Shown here piece by piece: positions 13,716-22,698 of a stretch of DNA of 56,329 nucleotides. The translations under genes and the position numbers were made by a program. Under the pieces are notes generated by a model, which was not told where the DNA came from, ran no database searches, and worked only from the letters and a program-made list of their open reading frames with translations. Each line of letters begins with the position of its first letter. The stretch's first letter is position 1. Source of the DNA: Pseudomonadota bacterium (GTDB lineage Bacteria > Pseudomonadota > Gammaproteobacteria > Burkholderiales > Burkholderiaceae_C); the NCBI GenBank assembly GCA_022566735.1, contig JADFIG010000022.1, positions 1-56,329 of the forward strand. Reading direction: 5' to 3'.

Positions 13716-14390
13716 ATGCACACCCCCCGACACATCCTGCAGCAGACCGTGCTGGCCGCCGCCCTCAGCGTCGGTGTGGCCCTGCCGCTGACGGCCCTGT
13801 CGGCCCCGAGCGCCGCTGCTGCCGAGGTCGCCACGGCCCAGGCCCCCGACGCCTTCATCAAGGCCATCACCGATGACGTGTTCGCCTTCGTCAAGTCCGA
13901 CAAGGGCATCCAGCAGGGCGACCTGCGTCGCGTCCAGGCCCTGGTCGACAGCAAGATCATGCCGCACGTCAACCTGCGGCGCATGACGGCGTCGGCGGTC
14001 GGCCGCAACTGGCGCCAGGCCACGCCCGAGCAGCAAAAGCGCCTGCAGGAAGAGTTCAAGAACCTGCTGGTCTACACCTACGCCGGTGCCGCGGCCCAGA
14101 TCAAGGACCAGACCATCGAGTACAAGCCCATGCGCAACCGCCCGGACGACACCGAGGTGGTGGTGCGCACCCTGGTGCGCAACAAGGGCGAGACCATCCA
14201 GCTCGACTACCGCATGGAAAAGACCGACGAGGGCTGGAAGATCTACGACGTCAACGTGCTGGGCGCCTGGCTGGTGCAGACCTACCAGAGCAGCTTCGCC
14301 CAGGAAGTCACCGCCTCGGGCATCGACGGCCTGATCGCCAAGCTGGTCGAGCGCAACAAGCAGCTCGCCGCCAAGAAGGTGGCCGGCTGA
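13716..14390 (+). CDS. mlaC: Periplasmic phospholipid-binding protein (MlaC)
   Basis: A 224-residue protein with an N-terminal signal peptide cleaved near AAAA-EVAT (about residue 36). It then shows the MlaC/Ttg2D fold, with a VNLRRMTASAVGRNWRQA block and a final segment through VLGAWLVQTYQSSF. MlaC ferries a phospholipid across the periplasm between MlaA and MlaFEDB. The ATG has CAAGGAG at good spacing. The 187 bp between mlaA and mlaC is the only sizeable gap in the operon. Its stop overlaps the mlaB start by one base. Confidence 0.94.
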   Translation: MHTPRHILQQTVLAAALSVGVALPLTALSAPSAAAAEVATAQAPDAFIKAITDDVFAFVKSDKGIQQGDLRRVQALVDSKIMPHVNLRRMTASAVGRNWRQATPEQQKRLQEEFKNLLVYTYAGAAAQIKDQTIEYKPMRNRPDDTEVVVRTLVRNKGETIQLDYRMEKTDEGWKIYDVNVLGAWLVQTYQSSFAQEVTASGIDGLIAKLVERNKQLAAKKVAG

Positions 14391-14677
14391 TGCTGCTGCT
14401 GCCGTCGGTCATCACCCACGCCGAGGTGCCCCACGTCCTCAGCCTGTTCAGGCAGACGCTGAGCCAGGCCGCGGCCCAGGGCAGTTCGCGGGCGGCCATG
14501 CTGACGGTCGATGGTTCGGACCTGCGCCAGTTCGACTCCAGCGCCCTGGCCGTGTTGCTGGAGTGCCAGCGCATGGCCCGTGCACAGGGCCGGGCGTTCT
14601 CGGTGCAGTCGCTGCCGCCCAAGCTCACCGAACTGGCCCGCCTCTACGGCGTGGACGGGCTGCTGCAGTCGGCCTGA
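14390..14677 (+). CDS. mlaB: STAS-domain Mla subunit (MlaB)
   Basis: This 95-residue single STAS domain protein starts at the ATG that shares its first base with the mlaC stop. The STAS phosphorylation-loop region reads GSDLRQFDSSALAVLLE, and the rest fits MlaB, the small cytoplasmic subunit that stabilises MlaF. Its place as the last gene of the operon supports the call despite weak sequence conservation in this family. It converges on zwf with only 20 bp between the stop codons. Confidence 0.87.
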   Translation: MLLLPSVITHAEVPHVLSLFRQTLSQAAAQGSSRAAMLTVDGSDLRQFDSSALAVLLECQRMARAQGRAFSVQSLPPKLTELARLYGVDGLLQSA

Positions 14678-14697
14678 CAGGGGCGCAGGCCTGCGCC

Positions 14698-16173
14698 TCA
14701 GCCTTCTTCCGACCAGGCAAAGCCGTCGCGCGCCACCAGGGCGCTGGCCGCGGCCGGGCCCCAGGTGCCTGCCGCATACGGACGCGGCCCGGTGGGGTCT
14801 TGGCGCCAGGCGTCCAGGATGGGCTCCACCCAGCGCCAGGCCTGCTCCTGCTCGTCGGAGCGCACGAACAGGTTGAGGCGGCCGGCCAGGGCGTCCAGCA
14901 GCATGCGTTCGTAAGCGCCCACGCGCTCGCTGGCGAAGGCCTTGTGGAAGTCCAGGTCCAGTGAGACGGGCGTGAGCGCCTCCTGCACCGCGCCCATGCC
15001 GGCCGCATTGAGCCCACCTTGCGCGGCCATCAGGCGCAGCTCCAGGCCATCTTCCGGCTGCAGCCTGATCACCAGTTGGTTGGGCTGCTGCGAGCCGGGG
15101 AAGATGCTGTGCGGCGTCGGGCGAAAGCTCACCACGATTTCCGCGTGGTAGCTGCTCATGCGCTTGCCGGTGCGCAGGTAGAAGGGCACGCCGGCCCAGC
15201 GCCAGTTCTGCACCTCGCAGCGCAGGGCCACGAAGGTTTCGGTCTGGCTGCCGGCGGGCACCTTGTCTTCCTCCAGGTAGCCCCTGACGGCCGCGCCCTG
15301 CACGGTGCCGGCGCGGTACTGGCCGCGCACCACGTCGCGCGCCACCGAGGCGGCATCGAAGGGCTTGAGCGAGCGCAGCACCTTGAGCTTCTCGTCGCGG
15401 ATGGCGTCGGCATCGGCGCTGGACGGGGGCTCCATGGCGATCATGGTCAGCAACTGCAGCGCGTGGTTCTGCACCATGTCGCGCAGGGCGCCGGTGCGGT
15501 CGTAGAAGTCGCCGCGCGTGCCCACGCCCAGGCATTCGGCCAGCGTGATCTGGATGTGGGCGATGCTTTCGCGGCGCCACAGCGGCTCGAACAAGGCGTT
15601 GCCGAAGCGCAGCGCCATCAGGTTCTGCACCGAGGGCTTGCCCAGGTAGTGGTCGATGCGCAGGGCCTGGCGTTCGCTGAAGACGGCGCCCACCGCGCGG
15701 TTGATGGCCTGTGCGGAGGCCAGGTCGTGGCCCAGCGGCTTTTCCAGCACCACCCGCACGCGCCCGTGGTTGAGGCCGCTGGCGCCCAGTTGCTCGCAGA
15801 TCACCGGGAAGAGGTGCGGGCTGGTCGCCAGGTACATGACCACCGTGTCGGCCTCGCCGCCGGGGCGCCTGGCCAGCCAGTCCTGCAACTGGGCGTAGTC
15901 ACCGGCCTGCGACAGGTCCATGCGCAGGTAGTGCACGCGTTGCGCGAACTGGGCGTATTCCTCTTCGGTCGGGCGTTTGGCGCTTTCGGCGGCCTGCAGG
16001 CGCTCGTGCAGCCAGTCGCGGTAGCCGGCGTCGTCGCGGTCGTCGCGGGCCACGGCCAGGATGCGGCCGCCCGTGGGCAATTTGCCGTGGCGCCAGGCCT
16101 GGAAGAGGGCGGGCATGAGCTTGCGCCAGGTGAGGTCGCCGGTGCCACCGAAGAGAACGAGGTCAAAAGACAT
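14698..16173 (-). CDS. zwf: Glucose-6-phosphate 1-dehydrogenase
   Basis: This 491-residue enzyme oxidises glucose-6-phosphate to 6-phosphogluconolactone with NADP or NAD, the entry to the pentose phosphate and Entner-Doudoroff routes. The nucleotide-binding loop GGTGDL is at residues 9-14 and the active-site signature RIDHYLGKP is near residue 171. The length is normal. It is transcribed away from tal-pgi, with a perfect palindrome in the 99-bp shared control region. No pgl, edd or eda gene lies next to it here. Confidence 0.95.
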   Translation of the reverse strand: MSFDLVLFGGTGDLTWRKLMPALFQAWRHGKLPTGGRILAVARDDRDDAGYRDWLHERLQAAESAKRPTEEEYAQFAQRVHYLRMDLSQAGDYAQLQDWLARRPGGEADTVVMYLATSPHLFPVICEQLGASGLNHGRVRVVLEKPLGHDLASAQAINRAVGAVFSERQALRIDHYLGKPSVQNLMALRFGNALFEPLWRRESIAHIQITLAECLGVGTRGDFYDRTGALRDMVQNHALQLLTMIAMEPPSSADADAIRDEKLKVLRSLKPFDAASVARDVVRGQYRAGTVQGAAVRGYLEEDKVPAGSQTETFVALRCEVQNWRWAGVPFYLRTGKRMSSYHAEIVVSFRPTPHSIFPGSQQPNQLVIRLQPEDGLELRLMAAQGGLNAAGMGAVQEALTPVSLDLDFHKAFASERVGAYERMLLDALAGRLNLFVRSDEQEQAWRWVEPILDAWRQDPTGPRPYAAGTWGPAAASALVARDGFAWSEEG

Positions 16174-16230
16174 GGGCGCAGGGGTGCCGCGAGGCCGAGA
16201 TTCGGATCGATGCCCAACACTTTGTCATCG

Positions 16231-16253
16231 TTTTGGATCCAAAATCTGCAGAT
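16231..16253. promoter_or_regulatory. Paired palindromes in the zwf-tal divergent region
   Basis: TTTTGGATCCAAAA (16231-16244) is a perfect 14-bp palindrome and is directly followed by the perfect palindrome ATCTGCAGAT (16244-16253), which shares one base with it. They sit between the start codons of zwf and tal, so a dimeric regulator bound here could control both genes. A HexR-type or GntR-type sugar regulator is plausible from context, but the sequence does not decide this. Confidence 0.6.
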
Positions 16254-16272
16254 CAAACCGTTTTTTCAAGAC

Positions 16273-17250
16273 ATGACGTCCCAACTTGAGCAGCTCAAGG
16301 CCTGCACCACCGTGGTGGCCGACACCGGTGACTTCCGCCAGATGGCCCAGTTCACCCCGCAGGACGCCACCACCAACCCCTCGCTCATCCTCAAGGCGGT
16401 GCAAAAGCCCGAGTACGCGCCCTTGCTGGCTGACACCGTGGCCGCCCACCGCGGCGCGGCGCACGCCGACATCGTCGACCAGGTGCTGGTGCGCTTCGGC
16501 CTGGAGATCCTCAAGGTCGTGCCCGGCCGTGTCTCGACCGAGGTCGACGCCCGCCTGAGCTTCGACACCGCCGCCACGCTGGCCCGTGCGCGCCGCATCA
16601 TGGCCTTGTACGAAGCCGCCGGCGTGCCGCGTTCGCGCGTGCTCATCAAGGTGGCCGCGACCTGGGAAGGCATCCAGGCCGCGCGGGTGCTGGAGGCCGA
16701 GGGCATCCACTGCAACCTGACCCTGCTGTTCGCCTTCGCCCAGGCCCGTGCCTGCGCCGATGCCGGCGTGCAGCTCATCTCGCCCTTCGTGGGCCGCATC
16801 TACGACTGGCACAAGAAGGCCGCGGGCGCCCAGTGGGACGAGGCCGCGCGTGCCGGCGTGAACGACCCGGGCGTGCAGTCCGTCACCCGCATCTGGAACC
16901 ACTACAAGCAGCATGGCATCCGCACCGAGGTGATGGGCGCCAGCTTCCGCAACGTGGGCCAGATCATCGCCCTGGCGGGCTGCGACCTGCTGACCATCAG
17001 CCCCGAGCTGCTGGGACAGCTGCAGGCCGCCGACGCCGCGGTGCCGCGCCTGCTGACGCCGCCGAGCTCGACGGAGGCGCCCGAAGCCCCGTTGAGCGAA
17101 GCCGACTTCCGCTACCAGCTCAACGAGGACGCCATGGCCACCGAGAAGCTGGCCGAGGGCATCCGCCTGTTCGCGGCCGATGCGGTCAGGCTGGATGCGC
17201 TGATCGACGCGCAGCTCCGCACCCCGCCCGGCGCTGCGGCGTCGGCTTGA
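16273..17250 (+). CDS. tal: Transaldolase
   Basis: This 325-residue type 1 transaldolase moves a three-carbon dihydroxyacetone unit between sugar phosphates in the non-oxidative pentose phosphate pathway. The DATTNPSL motif is near residues 31-38. The Schiff-base lysine lies in [11 protein letters not shown] (about residue 120-130), and [11 protein letters not shown] is also present. The ATG at 16273 gives [12 protein letters not shown], the usual start; a much longer upstream frame is only an antisense shadow of zwf. pgi follows after 13 bp, suggesting one transcript. Confidence 0.95.
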   Translation: MTSQLEQLKACTTVVADTGDFRQMAQFTPQDATTNPSLILKAVQKPEYAPLLADTVAAHRGAAHADIVDQVLVRFGLEILKVVPGRVSTEVDARLSFDTAATLARARRIMALYEAAGVPRSRVLIKVAATWEGIQAARVLEAEGIHCNLTLLFAFAQARACADAGVQLISPFVGRIYDWHKKAAGAQWDEAARAGVNDPGVQSVTRIWNHYKQHGIRTEVMGASFRNVGQIIALAGCDLLTISPELLGQLQAADAAVPRLLTPPSSTEAPEAPLSEADFRYQLNEDAMATEKLAEGIRLFAADAVRLDALIDAQLRTPPGAAASA

Positions 17251-17263
17251 GCCACCTGTGCCC

Positions 17264-18970
17264 ATGAATGCGCCCATGCCCGCGGCCTTGAAGATGACGG
17301 CAGCAGCAGCGACCGCCTGGCCCCGGGCCGACCGCACGGTGGCCTGGTCGGCACTGCAGGGCCACGCCGAGGCCCATGGCCACGCGCTGGACCTGCGCCA
17401 GCTCTTTGCCGACAACCCCGAGCGCGCCCGCCGCCTGAGCGTGCAGGCCCCCGAGGTCTGGGCCGACCTGTCGCGCGCCCACTGGGACGTGGCCACACGC
17501 CGCCACCTGCTCGACCTGGCCCGCGAGTGCGGCCTGGAAGCCCGCCGCGATGCGCTGCTGCGCGGCGACATCGTCAACGCCACGGAAGGCCGCGCCGCCC
17601 TGCACACGGCCCTGCGCGCGCCAAAGGGCTCGGGGGCGTTCGGCACCCACATCGGCGAGCAGGTCCACGCTGAGTTGGACCGCATGCTGGCCTTTGCCGA
17701 AAGCGTGCGTGCCCGCGCCGGTGGCGCGCAGCCCGGGGACATCCACGACGTCGTCCACATCGGCATCGGGGGCTCCGACCTGGGCCCGCAGATGGTGGTG
17801 GCCGCGCTCGACGCCTGGGTGCACCCGGAGCTGCGCCTGCATTTCATCTCCAACGTCGATGGCCAGGACCTGGCGGCGCTGCTGCCGCGCCTGCAGGCGC
17901 AGCACACGCTGTTCGTCATCGCCTCCAAGACCTTCACCACGCAGGAAACCCTGGCCAACGCCCGCACGGCCCGCCAGTGGTTCTGCGACCAGGGCGGCAC
18001 CGACGTGGCCCGCCACTTCGTGGGCACGACCACGCAGGTGCAGGGCGCGGCCGCGTTTGGCGTGACGACGACCTTCGGTTTCTGGGACTGGGTGGGCGGT
18101 CGCTTTTCGATGTGGTCGGCCATCGGCCTGCCCATCGCGCTGGCGATCGGCGAGGCGGCCTTCCGCGAGTTGCTGGCTGGCGCCCACGCCATGGACGGGC
18201 ACTTCGCCCAGGCGCCGCTGGAGGACAACCTGCCGATGTGGCTGGGCTTGCTGGACGTGTGGCAGCGCAACTTCATGGGCTACCGCAGCCGTTGCCTGGC
18301 GCCCTACAGCCAGAACCTGCGGCGCCTGCCGGCCTACCTGCAGCAGCTCGTCATGGAGAGCAATGGCAAGGGCGTGGACGTCGACGGCCAGCCCTTGCCC
18401 TACGCCACCAGCGACGTGCTGTGGGGCGAGCCCGGCACCAATGGCCAGCATGCCTTCTTCCAGATGCTCCACCAGGGCAGCGACGTGGTGCCGGTGGAGT
18501 TCGTCCTGGTGCGCCAGCCGACCTACCGGGACGCCGAGGCCATGTCGCCGGCCCTGCGCGCTTCGCTGGCCGAGCAGCACCGCATGCTGCTGGCCAACGG
18601 CCTGGCCCAGGCGCAGGCGCTGATGTGGGGCAAGGCTTGCGAGGACGCGCTGGGCGAAACCGCGCCGACGGCCGCGCCCGACGTGCCGCGCGAGGTCATC
18701 GCCCGCCACCGCACCTTCCCGGGCAACCGGCCCAGCCTGACCTTGCTGCTGGACGCGCTGACGCCACGCTCCCTGGGCGCGCTGGTGGCCCTGTTCGAGC
18801 ACCGCACCTTCGTCAGCGGGGCCATCTGGGGCATCAACTCCTTCGACCAGTGGGGTGTCGAGCTGGGCAAGGCCTTGTGCCAGGACCTGCTGCCCAGGCT
18901 GGACAGCGGCGATGTGGCCGGCCTGGACGCCGCCACGGCCCAGTTGCTCACGCGTTTGCGGGGCGCATGA
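17264..18970 (+). CDS. pgi: Glucose-6-phosphate isomerase
   Basis: This 568-residue enzyme interconverts glucose-6-phosphate and fructose-6-phosphate. The signatures include HIGIGGSDLGP near 166-176, SKTFTTQET near 225-233, and an ESNGKGV and GEPGTNGQHAF block near 370-395. The start is uncertain: GTG at 17258, ATG at 17264 and later ATG codons are all in frame without a clear ribosome site, and the first 12 or so residues are not conserved. ATG 17264 is used. It follows tal by 13 bp. Confidence 0.94.
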   Translation: MNAPMPAALKMTAAAATAWPRADRTVAWSALQGHAEAHGHALDLRQLFADNPERARRLSVQAPEVWADLSRAHWDVATRRHLLDLARECGLEARRDALLRGDIVNATEGRAALHTALRAPKGSGAFGTHIGEQVHAELDRMLAFAESVRARAGGAQPGDIHDVVHIGIGGSDLGPQMVVAALDAWVHPELRLHFISNVDGQDLAALLPRLQAQHTLFVIASKTFTTQETLANARTARQWFCDQGGTDVARHFVGTTTQVQGAAAFGVTTTFGFWDWVGGRFSMWSAIGLPIALAIGEAAFRELLAGAHAMDGHFAQAPLEDNLPMWLGLLDVWQRNFMGYRSRCLAPYSQNLRRLPAYLQQLVMESNGKGVDVDGQPLPYATSDVLWGEPGTNGQHAFFQMLHQGSDVVPVEFVLVRQPTYRDAEAMSPALRASLAEQHRMLLANGLAQAQALMWGKACEDALGETAPTAAPDVPREVIARHRTFPGNRPSLTLLLDALTPRSLGALVALFEHRTFVSGAIWGINSFDQWGVELGKALCQDLLPRLDSGDVAGLDAATAQLLTRLRGA

Positions 18971-19003
18971 AAAACACCGCCGCGGCCTGAGCCGGGGCGG
19001 TGT
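18970..19003 (-). terminator. Terminator for rpoH (minus strand), beside the pgi stop
   Basis: An 8-bp perfect stem, ACACCGCC (18974-18981) and GGCGGTGT (18996-19003), is followed on the minus strand by a run of T residues. It should end the rpoH transcript. The same hairpin on the plus strand lacks a T run but may still affect pgi mRNA. Confidence 0.75.
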
Positions 19004-19051
19004 GCATGTGGGGGCGCTGGTGCGGGCGTTCGCGAAGGATGGCGACGCCGA

Positions 19052-19981
19052 TCAGGCGGTTTCGGTCAGGGCCTTGCGCATCTTCTTCATGGCAGCAGCC
19101 TCGATCTGGCGGATGCGTTCGGCGCTGACACCGTAGACCGCGGCCAGGTCGTGCAGGGTCATGCCGCCCGAGCCATCGTCGTTGACCTTCAGCCAGCGCT
19201 CCTCGACGATGCGGCGGCTGCGCTCGTCCAGGCTGTCGAGGGCCTGGCGGATGCCGTCGGTGGCCAGCCAGTCGCGGTGGCTGGCCTCGATCATGCGGGT
19301 CGGCTCGTGCTGCTCGTCGGCCAGGAAGGCCACCGGGGCGACGCTGACCTCGTGGTCGTCGTCCGACGGCGCTTCCAGGGCGACGTCACCGCCGGCCATG
19401 CGGGTTTCCATCTCGATGACGTCTTCCGGGCGCACGTTCAACTCGGCGGCCACGCGGTGGATGTCCGCTTCGCTCAGGCCGGCACGGCCCAGGCGGGCGT
19501 CATGGGCCTCGGCGGCCTCGCCCTTGTACTGGTGCTTGAGCGAGCGCAGGTTGAAGAAGAGCTTGCGCTGGGCCTTGGTGGTGGCCACCTTGACCATGCG
19601 CCAGTTCTTGAGGATGTACTCGTGGATCTCGGCCTTGATCCAGTGCATGGCGTAGCTCACCAGGCGCACGCCCTGGTCCGGGTCGAAGCGCTTGACGGCT
19701 TTCATCAGGCCGACGTTGCCTTCCTGGATCAGGTCACCTTGCGGCAGGCCGTAGCCCAGGTACTGGCGGGAGATCGACACCACCAGGCGCAGGTGCGACA
19801 TCACCAGGCGCGAGGCGGCCTGGAGGTCGTTCTGGTCGCGCAACTGGCGGGCCAGGGCCTGCTCCTCCGCATGCTCCAGCATGGGGATGGCCTGGACCGA
19901 GCGGATGTACGCGTCCAGATTGCCCAGCGAGGGCACCACACTCCACGGGTCACGGGCGGCAAGGGCGGTCGTCATGTTCAT
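19052..19981 (-). CDS. rpoH: RNA polymerase sigma-32 (heat shock sigma factor)
   Basis: This 309-residue sigma factor directs transcription of heat shock genes. Region 2 reads GDLIQEGNVGLMKAVKRFDP. The RpoH-specific box QRKLFFNLR is at about residues 138-146. Region 4 ends with the helix-turn-helix LAAVYGVSAERIRQIEAAAMKKMR. Of several in-frame starts, the ATG at 19981 is chosen because AAAGGAG lies seven bases upstream. The promoter region carries a perfect CIRCE element, so repression by HrcA is likely in addition to the usual RpoH controls. Confidence 0.96.
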   Translation of the reverse strand: MNMTTALAARDPWSVVPSLGNLDAYIRSVQAIPMLEHAEEQALARQLRDQNDLQAASRLVMSHLRLVVSISRQYLGYGLPQGDLIQEGNVGLMKAVKRFDPDQGVRLVSYAMHWIKAEIHEYILKNWRMVKVATTKAQRKLFFNLRSLKHQYKGEAAEAHDARLGRAGLSEADIHRVAAELNVRPEDVIEMETRMAGGDVALEAPSDDDHEVSVAPVAFLADEQHEPTRMIEASHRDWLATDGIRQALDSLDERSRRIVEERWLKVNDDGSGGMTLHDLAAVYGVSAERIRQIEAAAMKKMRKALTETA

Positions 19982-20012
19982 CAAGGGGCTCCTTTCAGGG
20001 TCCTTCCCAAAC

Positions 20013-20042
20013 ATATTAGCACTCCCTCTGAGAGAGTGCTAA
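20013..20042 (-). promoter_or_regulatory. CIRCE element overlapping the rpoH promoter
   Basis: TTAGCACTC-N9-GAGTGCTAA at 20016-20042 matches the HrcA-binding CIRCE consensus in all 18 arm positions. Read toward rpoH, a -10-like TAATAT with an upstream TG (20018-20013) and a weak -35 TTAGCA (20042-20037) lie within the element. HrcA binding would therefore block RNA polymerase directly. The predicted start near 20006 leaves a leader of about 25 bases containing the ribosome site. Confidence 0.9.
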
Positions 20043-20105
20043 GTCCGAAAAGTTCCCTGTTTCGGGTGCGGTTTTGACGAAGGACGCCTGCTGTCGGATC
20101 AGCCC

Positions 20106-20885
20106 CTAGCAACCCTGCGCATTGCACAAGGCCACGATGTTGCTGCTGGTGAAGCGCGCGCCGTTGTAGGTCTGACCGAAGGTGCCTGTGCAAGAGGCAC
20201 TGTCGTAGCCGTGGACGACCGAGTTCACATGGTTGCCCGTCCGGTAGTCGCGGATCCAGGGGCCGCCGCTGGACCCGTAGGTCATGGAGCACCCCGCATT
20301 CAGCACACCCGTTCCACCGCACCCTGCGCTGGGGCTGAAGCTCTCCGAAGCGCACAGCTGAAGCGTGTTGCCGCCACCGATGTTCCCCGGATAGCCGAGA
20401 GAGTGCATGCTCAGCGCGCTCCCATAGTTCCACGACCGCCCCAGCCAACCGGTGTAATGGCTCACACCGTGGCCGGAGGCGTCGTTCTGCAGCGAGATCA
20501 CGCACACGTCGGAGGCCACGTCACCGTTGTTGATCCAGCTGTTGAGCACCCGCGCCTGGGCCCATTTGAAGACGCCATAAGGCGCGTTGCCGTTGTTGTA
20601 GCCAGGTGCGAACGACCAACCGCCGATCCAGCTTTTTTTGGCGCGGTCCCAGCAGCAGTGGGCGGCCGTCACGATGATGTTGTTGCCGCTGATGACCGAG
20701 GCCGAGCAGTAGCCGCCGTTGGTGAACAACTTGCCGATCGCCGCGGGCGCGTGGGGGTTGCCCGTTTCCTGGTACTGCGTGTAGATGTCCGTCTGGGCTT
20801 GGGCCGTCAAGACGGGGCCCAGCCCGGCCATCACCACGGCCAAGACCCACAACAAGCGCGACAAGACAGAGAATCGGGTGGTCAT
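20106..20885 (-). CDS. Secreted trypsin-like serine protease
   Basis: A 259-residue S1-type serine protease with an N-terminal signal peptide ending AQA near residue 30. The catalytic triad is visible as H76 in TAAHCC, D126 in ASDVCV and S206 in GSSGGPW. Several cysteines, including those flanking the active-site His and Ser, suggest disulfide bonds and an extracytoplasmic location. GGAGG precedes the ATG. It is the second gene of a pair with the small secreted protein upstream (35 bp gap). The substrate is unknown. Base use is a little less GC-biased than in the neighbouring housekeeping genes. Confidence 0.87.
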   Translation of the reverse strand: MTTRFSVLSRLLWVLAVVMAGLGPVLTAQAQTDIYTQYQETGNPHAPAAIGKLFTNGGYCSASVISGNNIIVTAAHCCWDRAKKSWIGGWSFAPGYNNGNAPYGVFKWAQARVLNSWINNGDVASDVCVISLQNDASGHGVSHYTGWLGRSWNYGSALSMHSLGYPGNIGGGNTLQLCASESFSPSAGCGGTGVLNAGCSMTYGSSGGPWIRDYRTGNHVNSVVHGYDSASCTGTFGQTYNGARFTSSNIVALCNAQGC

Positions 20886-20920
20886 TTGAGCCTCCTTGCG
20901 TTGACGGGGTGGTCAGGGGA

Positions 20921-21310
20921 CTACTTCCATTCTTCCGGATGGAGCTTTCGGGCCTCTGCATCGGCGTTGGGGTGGGGCTTGCCTTCCTCCGTGGAGCCGG
21001 GTTTGGCCTTGCGCATCACGGCCGTTTCGGCGACGGTGGGCTTGCGCGGCTTCGTCGGTTTGCCGGCGGTCGTTTTCCAGTCCAGGGGCTTGGCCTTCAA
21101 GCGCTCTTCGCGGGTCTCGTAGGAGGGCTCGGGCGTCTTGAGGGCCCGCTCCGCTTCCGGGCCTCGCTGGATGGACGTTGTGGTCGTGTCATCCGTGGCC
21201 GCCCGCACTGCGCAGGGCACCAGCAAAGCCGCGCCGGGCGCGCAGAAGGCGGTGCCAAGCACAAGCGCCTTGCGTGCCAGAGCGACACGCTCGAAAACAG
21301 TCTTCGACAT
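20921..21310 (-). CDS. Small secreted, highly charged protein of unknown function
   Basis: A 129-residue protein I do not recognise. It has an N-terminal hydrophobic signal region (about residues 15-37, cleavage near VRA-ATDD). The mature part is low in hydrophobic residues and rich in Lys, Glu, Pro and Thr, for example KPTKPRKPTVAE and the C-terminal HPEEWK. It is probably unstructured. AAGGAG precedes the ATG at 21310. It is cotranscribed with the trypsin-like protease, so it may be a substrate, inhibitor or chaperone of it; that is inference only. Confidence 0.7.
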   Translation of the reverse strand: MSKTVFERVALARKALVLGTAFCAPGAALLVPCAVRAATDDTTTTSIQRGPEAERALKTPEPSYETREERLKAKPLDWKTTAGKPTKPRKPTVAETAVMRKAKPGSTEEGKPHPNADAEARKLHPEEWK

Positions 21311-21421
21311 GGTTTCTCCTTGGCTGATCAGAGAGCAGGGCTGCACGCATGCCACCATGCGAAAAGCACGATAGGTTCGCGCCAAGGATTTGTCAAAGTG
21401 CGAACTAGGGGGGCGGATGTG

Positions 21422-22024
21422 TCAGGTGCGGGCCAGCAGCGCCTCGCGCACGAAGTCGAGCCTGTCCTGGCCGAAGAACATCTCCTGGCCCACGAAGCAG
21501 GTGGGCGCACCGAACACGCCGCGGCGCACGGCCTCCTCGGTGTTGGCCTTCAGGGCGTCCTTGGCCTGGGGGTCTTGCGAGAGGGCCAGCAACGCTTCCG
21601 GCGAAAAACCACCCTGGCTGAGCGCGCGGGCCAGCACCGCCGGGTCGTTGAGGTTGAGCCCCTGCACCCACAGGGCCTGGAAGACCAGGCCGACCAGGTC
21701 CTGGAAACGCTCCGGCTCGCGCAACTGGACGCCGGTGATGGCGCGCATCAACAGCAGCGTGTTGATGGGGAAGTGGGGGTTGGGCTGGAAGCTGACGCCG
21801 TAGCGCCGAGCGTGGCGCGCCAAATCCTGCAGCATGTAGGCGCCCTTGGCCGGCACCATGGCTGGCGACGCGTTGCCCGTGTCCTTGAAGACGCCGCCCA
21901 GCAGCATCGGGCGCCAGACAAGTTGCGCGCCCGTCTCCTGGCACAGCCTGGGCAACTGGGTCCAGGCCAGGTAGGTGGCGGGGCTGCCGACATCGAAGAA
22001 GAACTCGACGGTTTTCGTGCTCAT
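21422..22024 (-). CDS. 2-hydroxychromene-2-carboxylate isomerase-like (DsbA/GST-kappa fold)
   Basis: A 200-residue protein of the HCCA isomerase/GST-kappa family. It has FFFDVGSPATYLA at the N-terminus with the active-site Ser14 in place of thioredoxin cysteines, then NPHFPINT and the cis-proline FGAPTCFVG. Family members isomerise aromatic degradation intermediates with glutathione, or act as glutathione transferases. No naphthalene genes are nearby, so the true substrate is open. The gene faces away from a TetR regulator, and a TetR-type palindrome lies just upstream of its start. Confidence 0.85.
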   Translation of the reverse strand: MSTKTVEFFFDVGSPATYLAWTQLPRLCQETGAQLVWRPMLLGGVFKDTGNASPAMVPAKGAYMLQDLARHARRYGVSFQPNPHFPINTLLLMRAITGVQLREPERFQDLVGLVFQALWVQGLNLNDPAVLARALSQGGFSPEALLALSQDPQAKDALKANTEEAVRRGVFGAPTCFVGQEMFFGQDRLDFVREALLART

Positions 22025-22038
22025 GTCATCCTCTTTGT

Positions 22039-22089
22039 TGAATGTTCATTCAGTAAATGAAGGCTATGCTAGCCTCCAGGGACTGTCAA
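22039..22089 (-). promoter_or_regulatory. Promoter and TetR operator for the isomerase gene
   Basis: The 14-bp palindrome TGAATG-TT-CATTCA at 22039-22052 lies between the isomerase and tetR start codons. On the minus strand a consensus -35 TTGACA (22089-22084) is 17 bp from a weak -10 TAGCCT (22066-22061), and the palindrome follows immediately, where it would cover the transcription start. An almost identical site lies in front of the SDR gene at 22733-22746. Confidence 0.75.
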
Positions 22090-22099
22090 GAGGTGTCCC

Positions 22100-22672
22100 A
22101 TGCGCTACTCGAAAACCCACAAGGAAGAAACGCGTCGCAAGCTGCTCGACAGCAGCCGCGCCCTGGTCAAGAAGGGGGGCTTCGACACCACCGGCGTGGA
22201 GGCGCTGATGTCCGCCATCGGCATGACGCCCGGTGCGTTCTACAGCCATTTCCCGTCCAAGCAGGCTTTGCTGGAGGCGGTGATCCAGGAAGAACTGGAG
22301 CACAGCATCGGCATGTTCCGGCCCGGCCCTCAGAACGACCTGGAGACCTTCCGCAAGCGCTTGAAGGTGTACCTCAGCGCCTCCCACGTCCGCCACCCGG
22401 AGGCGGGGTGCGTGCTGCCGGCGCTGGGGGCCGAACTCGGCCGGGGGGCACCGCAGGTCCGGGGCATGGTCGAGGAGGGGCTCAACCGCATGCACGCGAA
22501 CTGGAAAGAGGCCCTGGGTGACGAGGACGCGGCCTGGGCCGCGCTGTCGCAATGCGTGGGTGCCCTGGTCCTGGCCCGCTCGGTGAAGTCGGAGGCCGCG
22601 CGCACCCGGATCCTGGAGGCCAATCGCGCGCACATCGAGCGGCTGCTGGACGCGGCGCGCAAACCTGCCTGA
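22100..22672 (+). CDS. TetR family transcriptional regulator
   Basis: A 190-residue TetR repressor. The N-terminal helix-turn-helix covers about residues 8-60, with FDTTGVEALMSAIGMTPGAFYSHF, a standard TetR recognition helix; the rest is a ligand-binding domain of unknown specificity. It sits between the divergent isomerase gene and the downstream SDR gene, and both have the same palindrome in their control regions. It therefore probably represses both genes and perhaps itself. Confidence 0.9.
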   Translation: MRYSKTHKEETRRKLLDSSRALVKKGGFDTTGVEALMSAIGMTPGAFYSHFPSKQALLEAVIQEELEHSIGMFRPGPQNDLETFRKRLKVYLSASHVRHPEAGCVLPALGAELGRGAPQVRGMVEEGLNRMHANWKEALGDEDAAWAALSQCVGALVLARSVKSEAARTRILEANRAHIERLLDAARKPA

Positions 22673-22698
22673 GCTTGCTCGGCTGTCTGACCGTTCGG

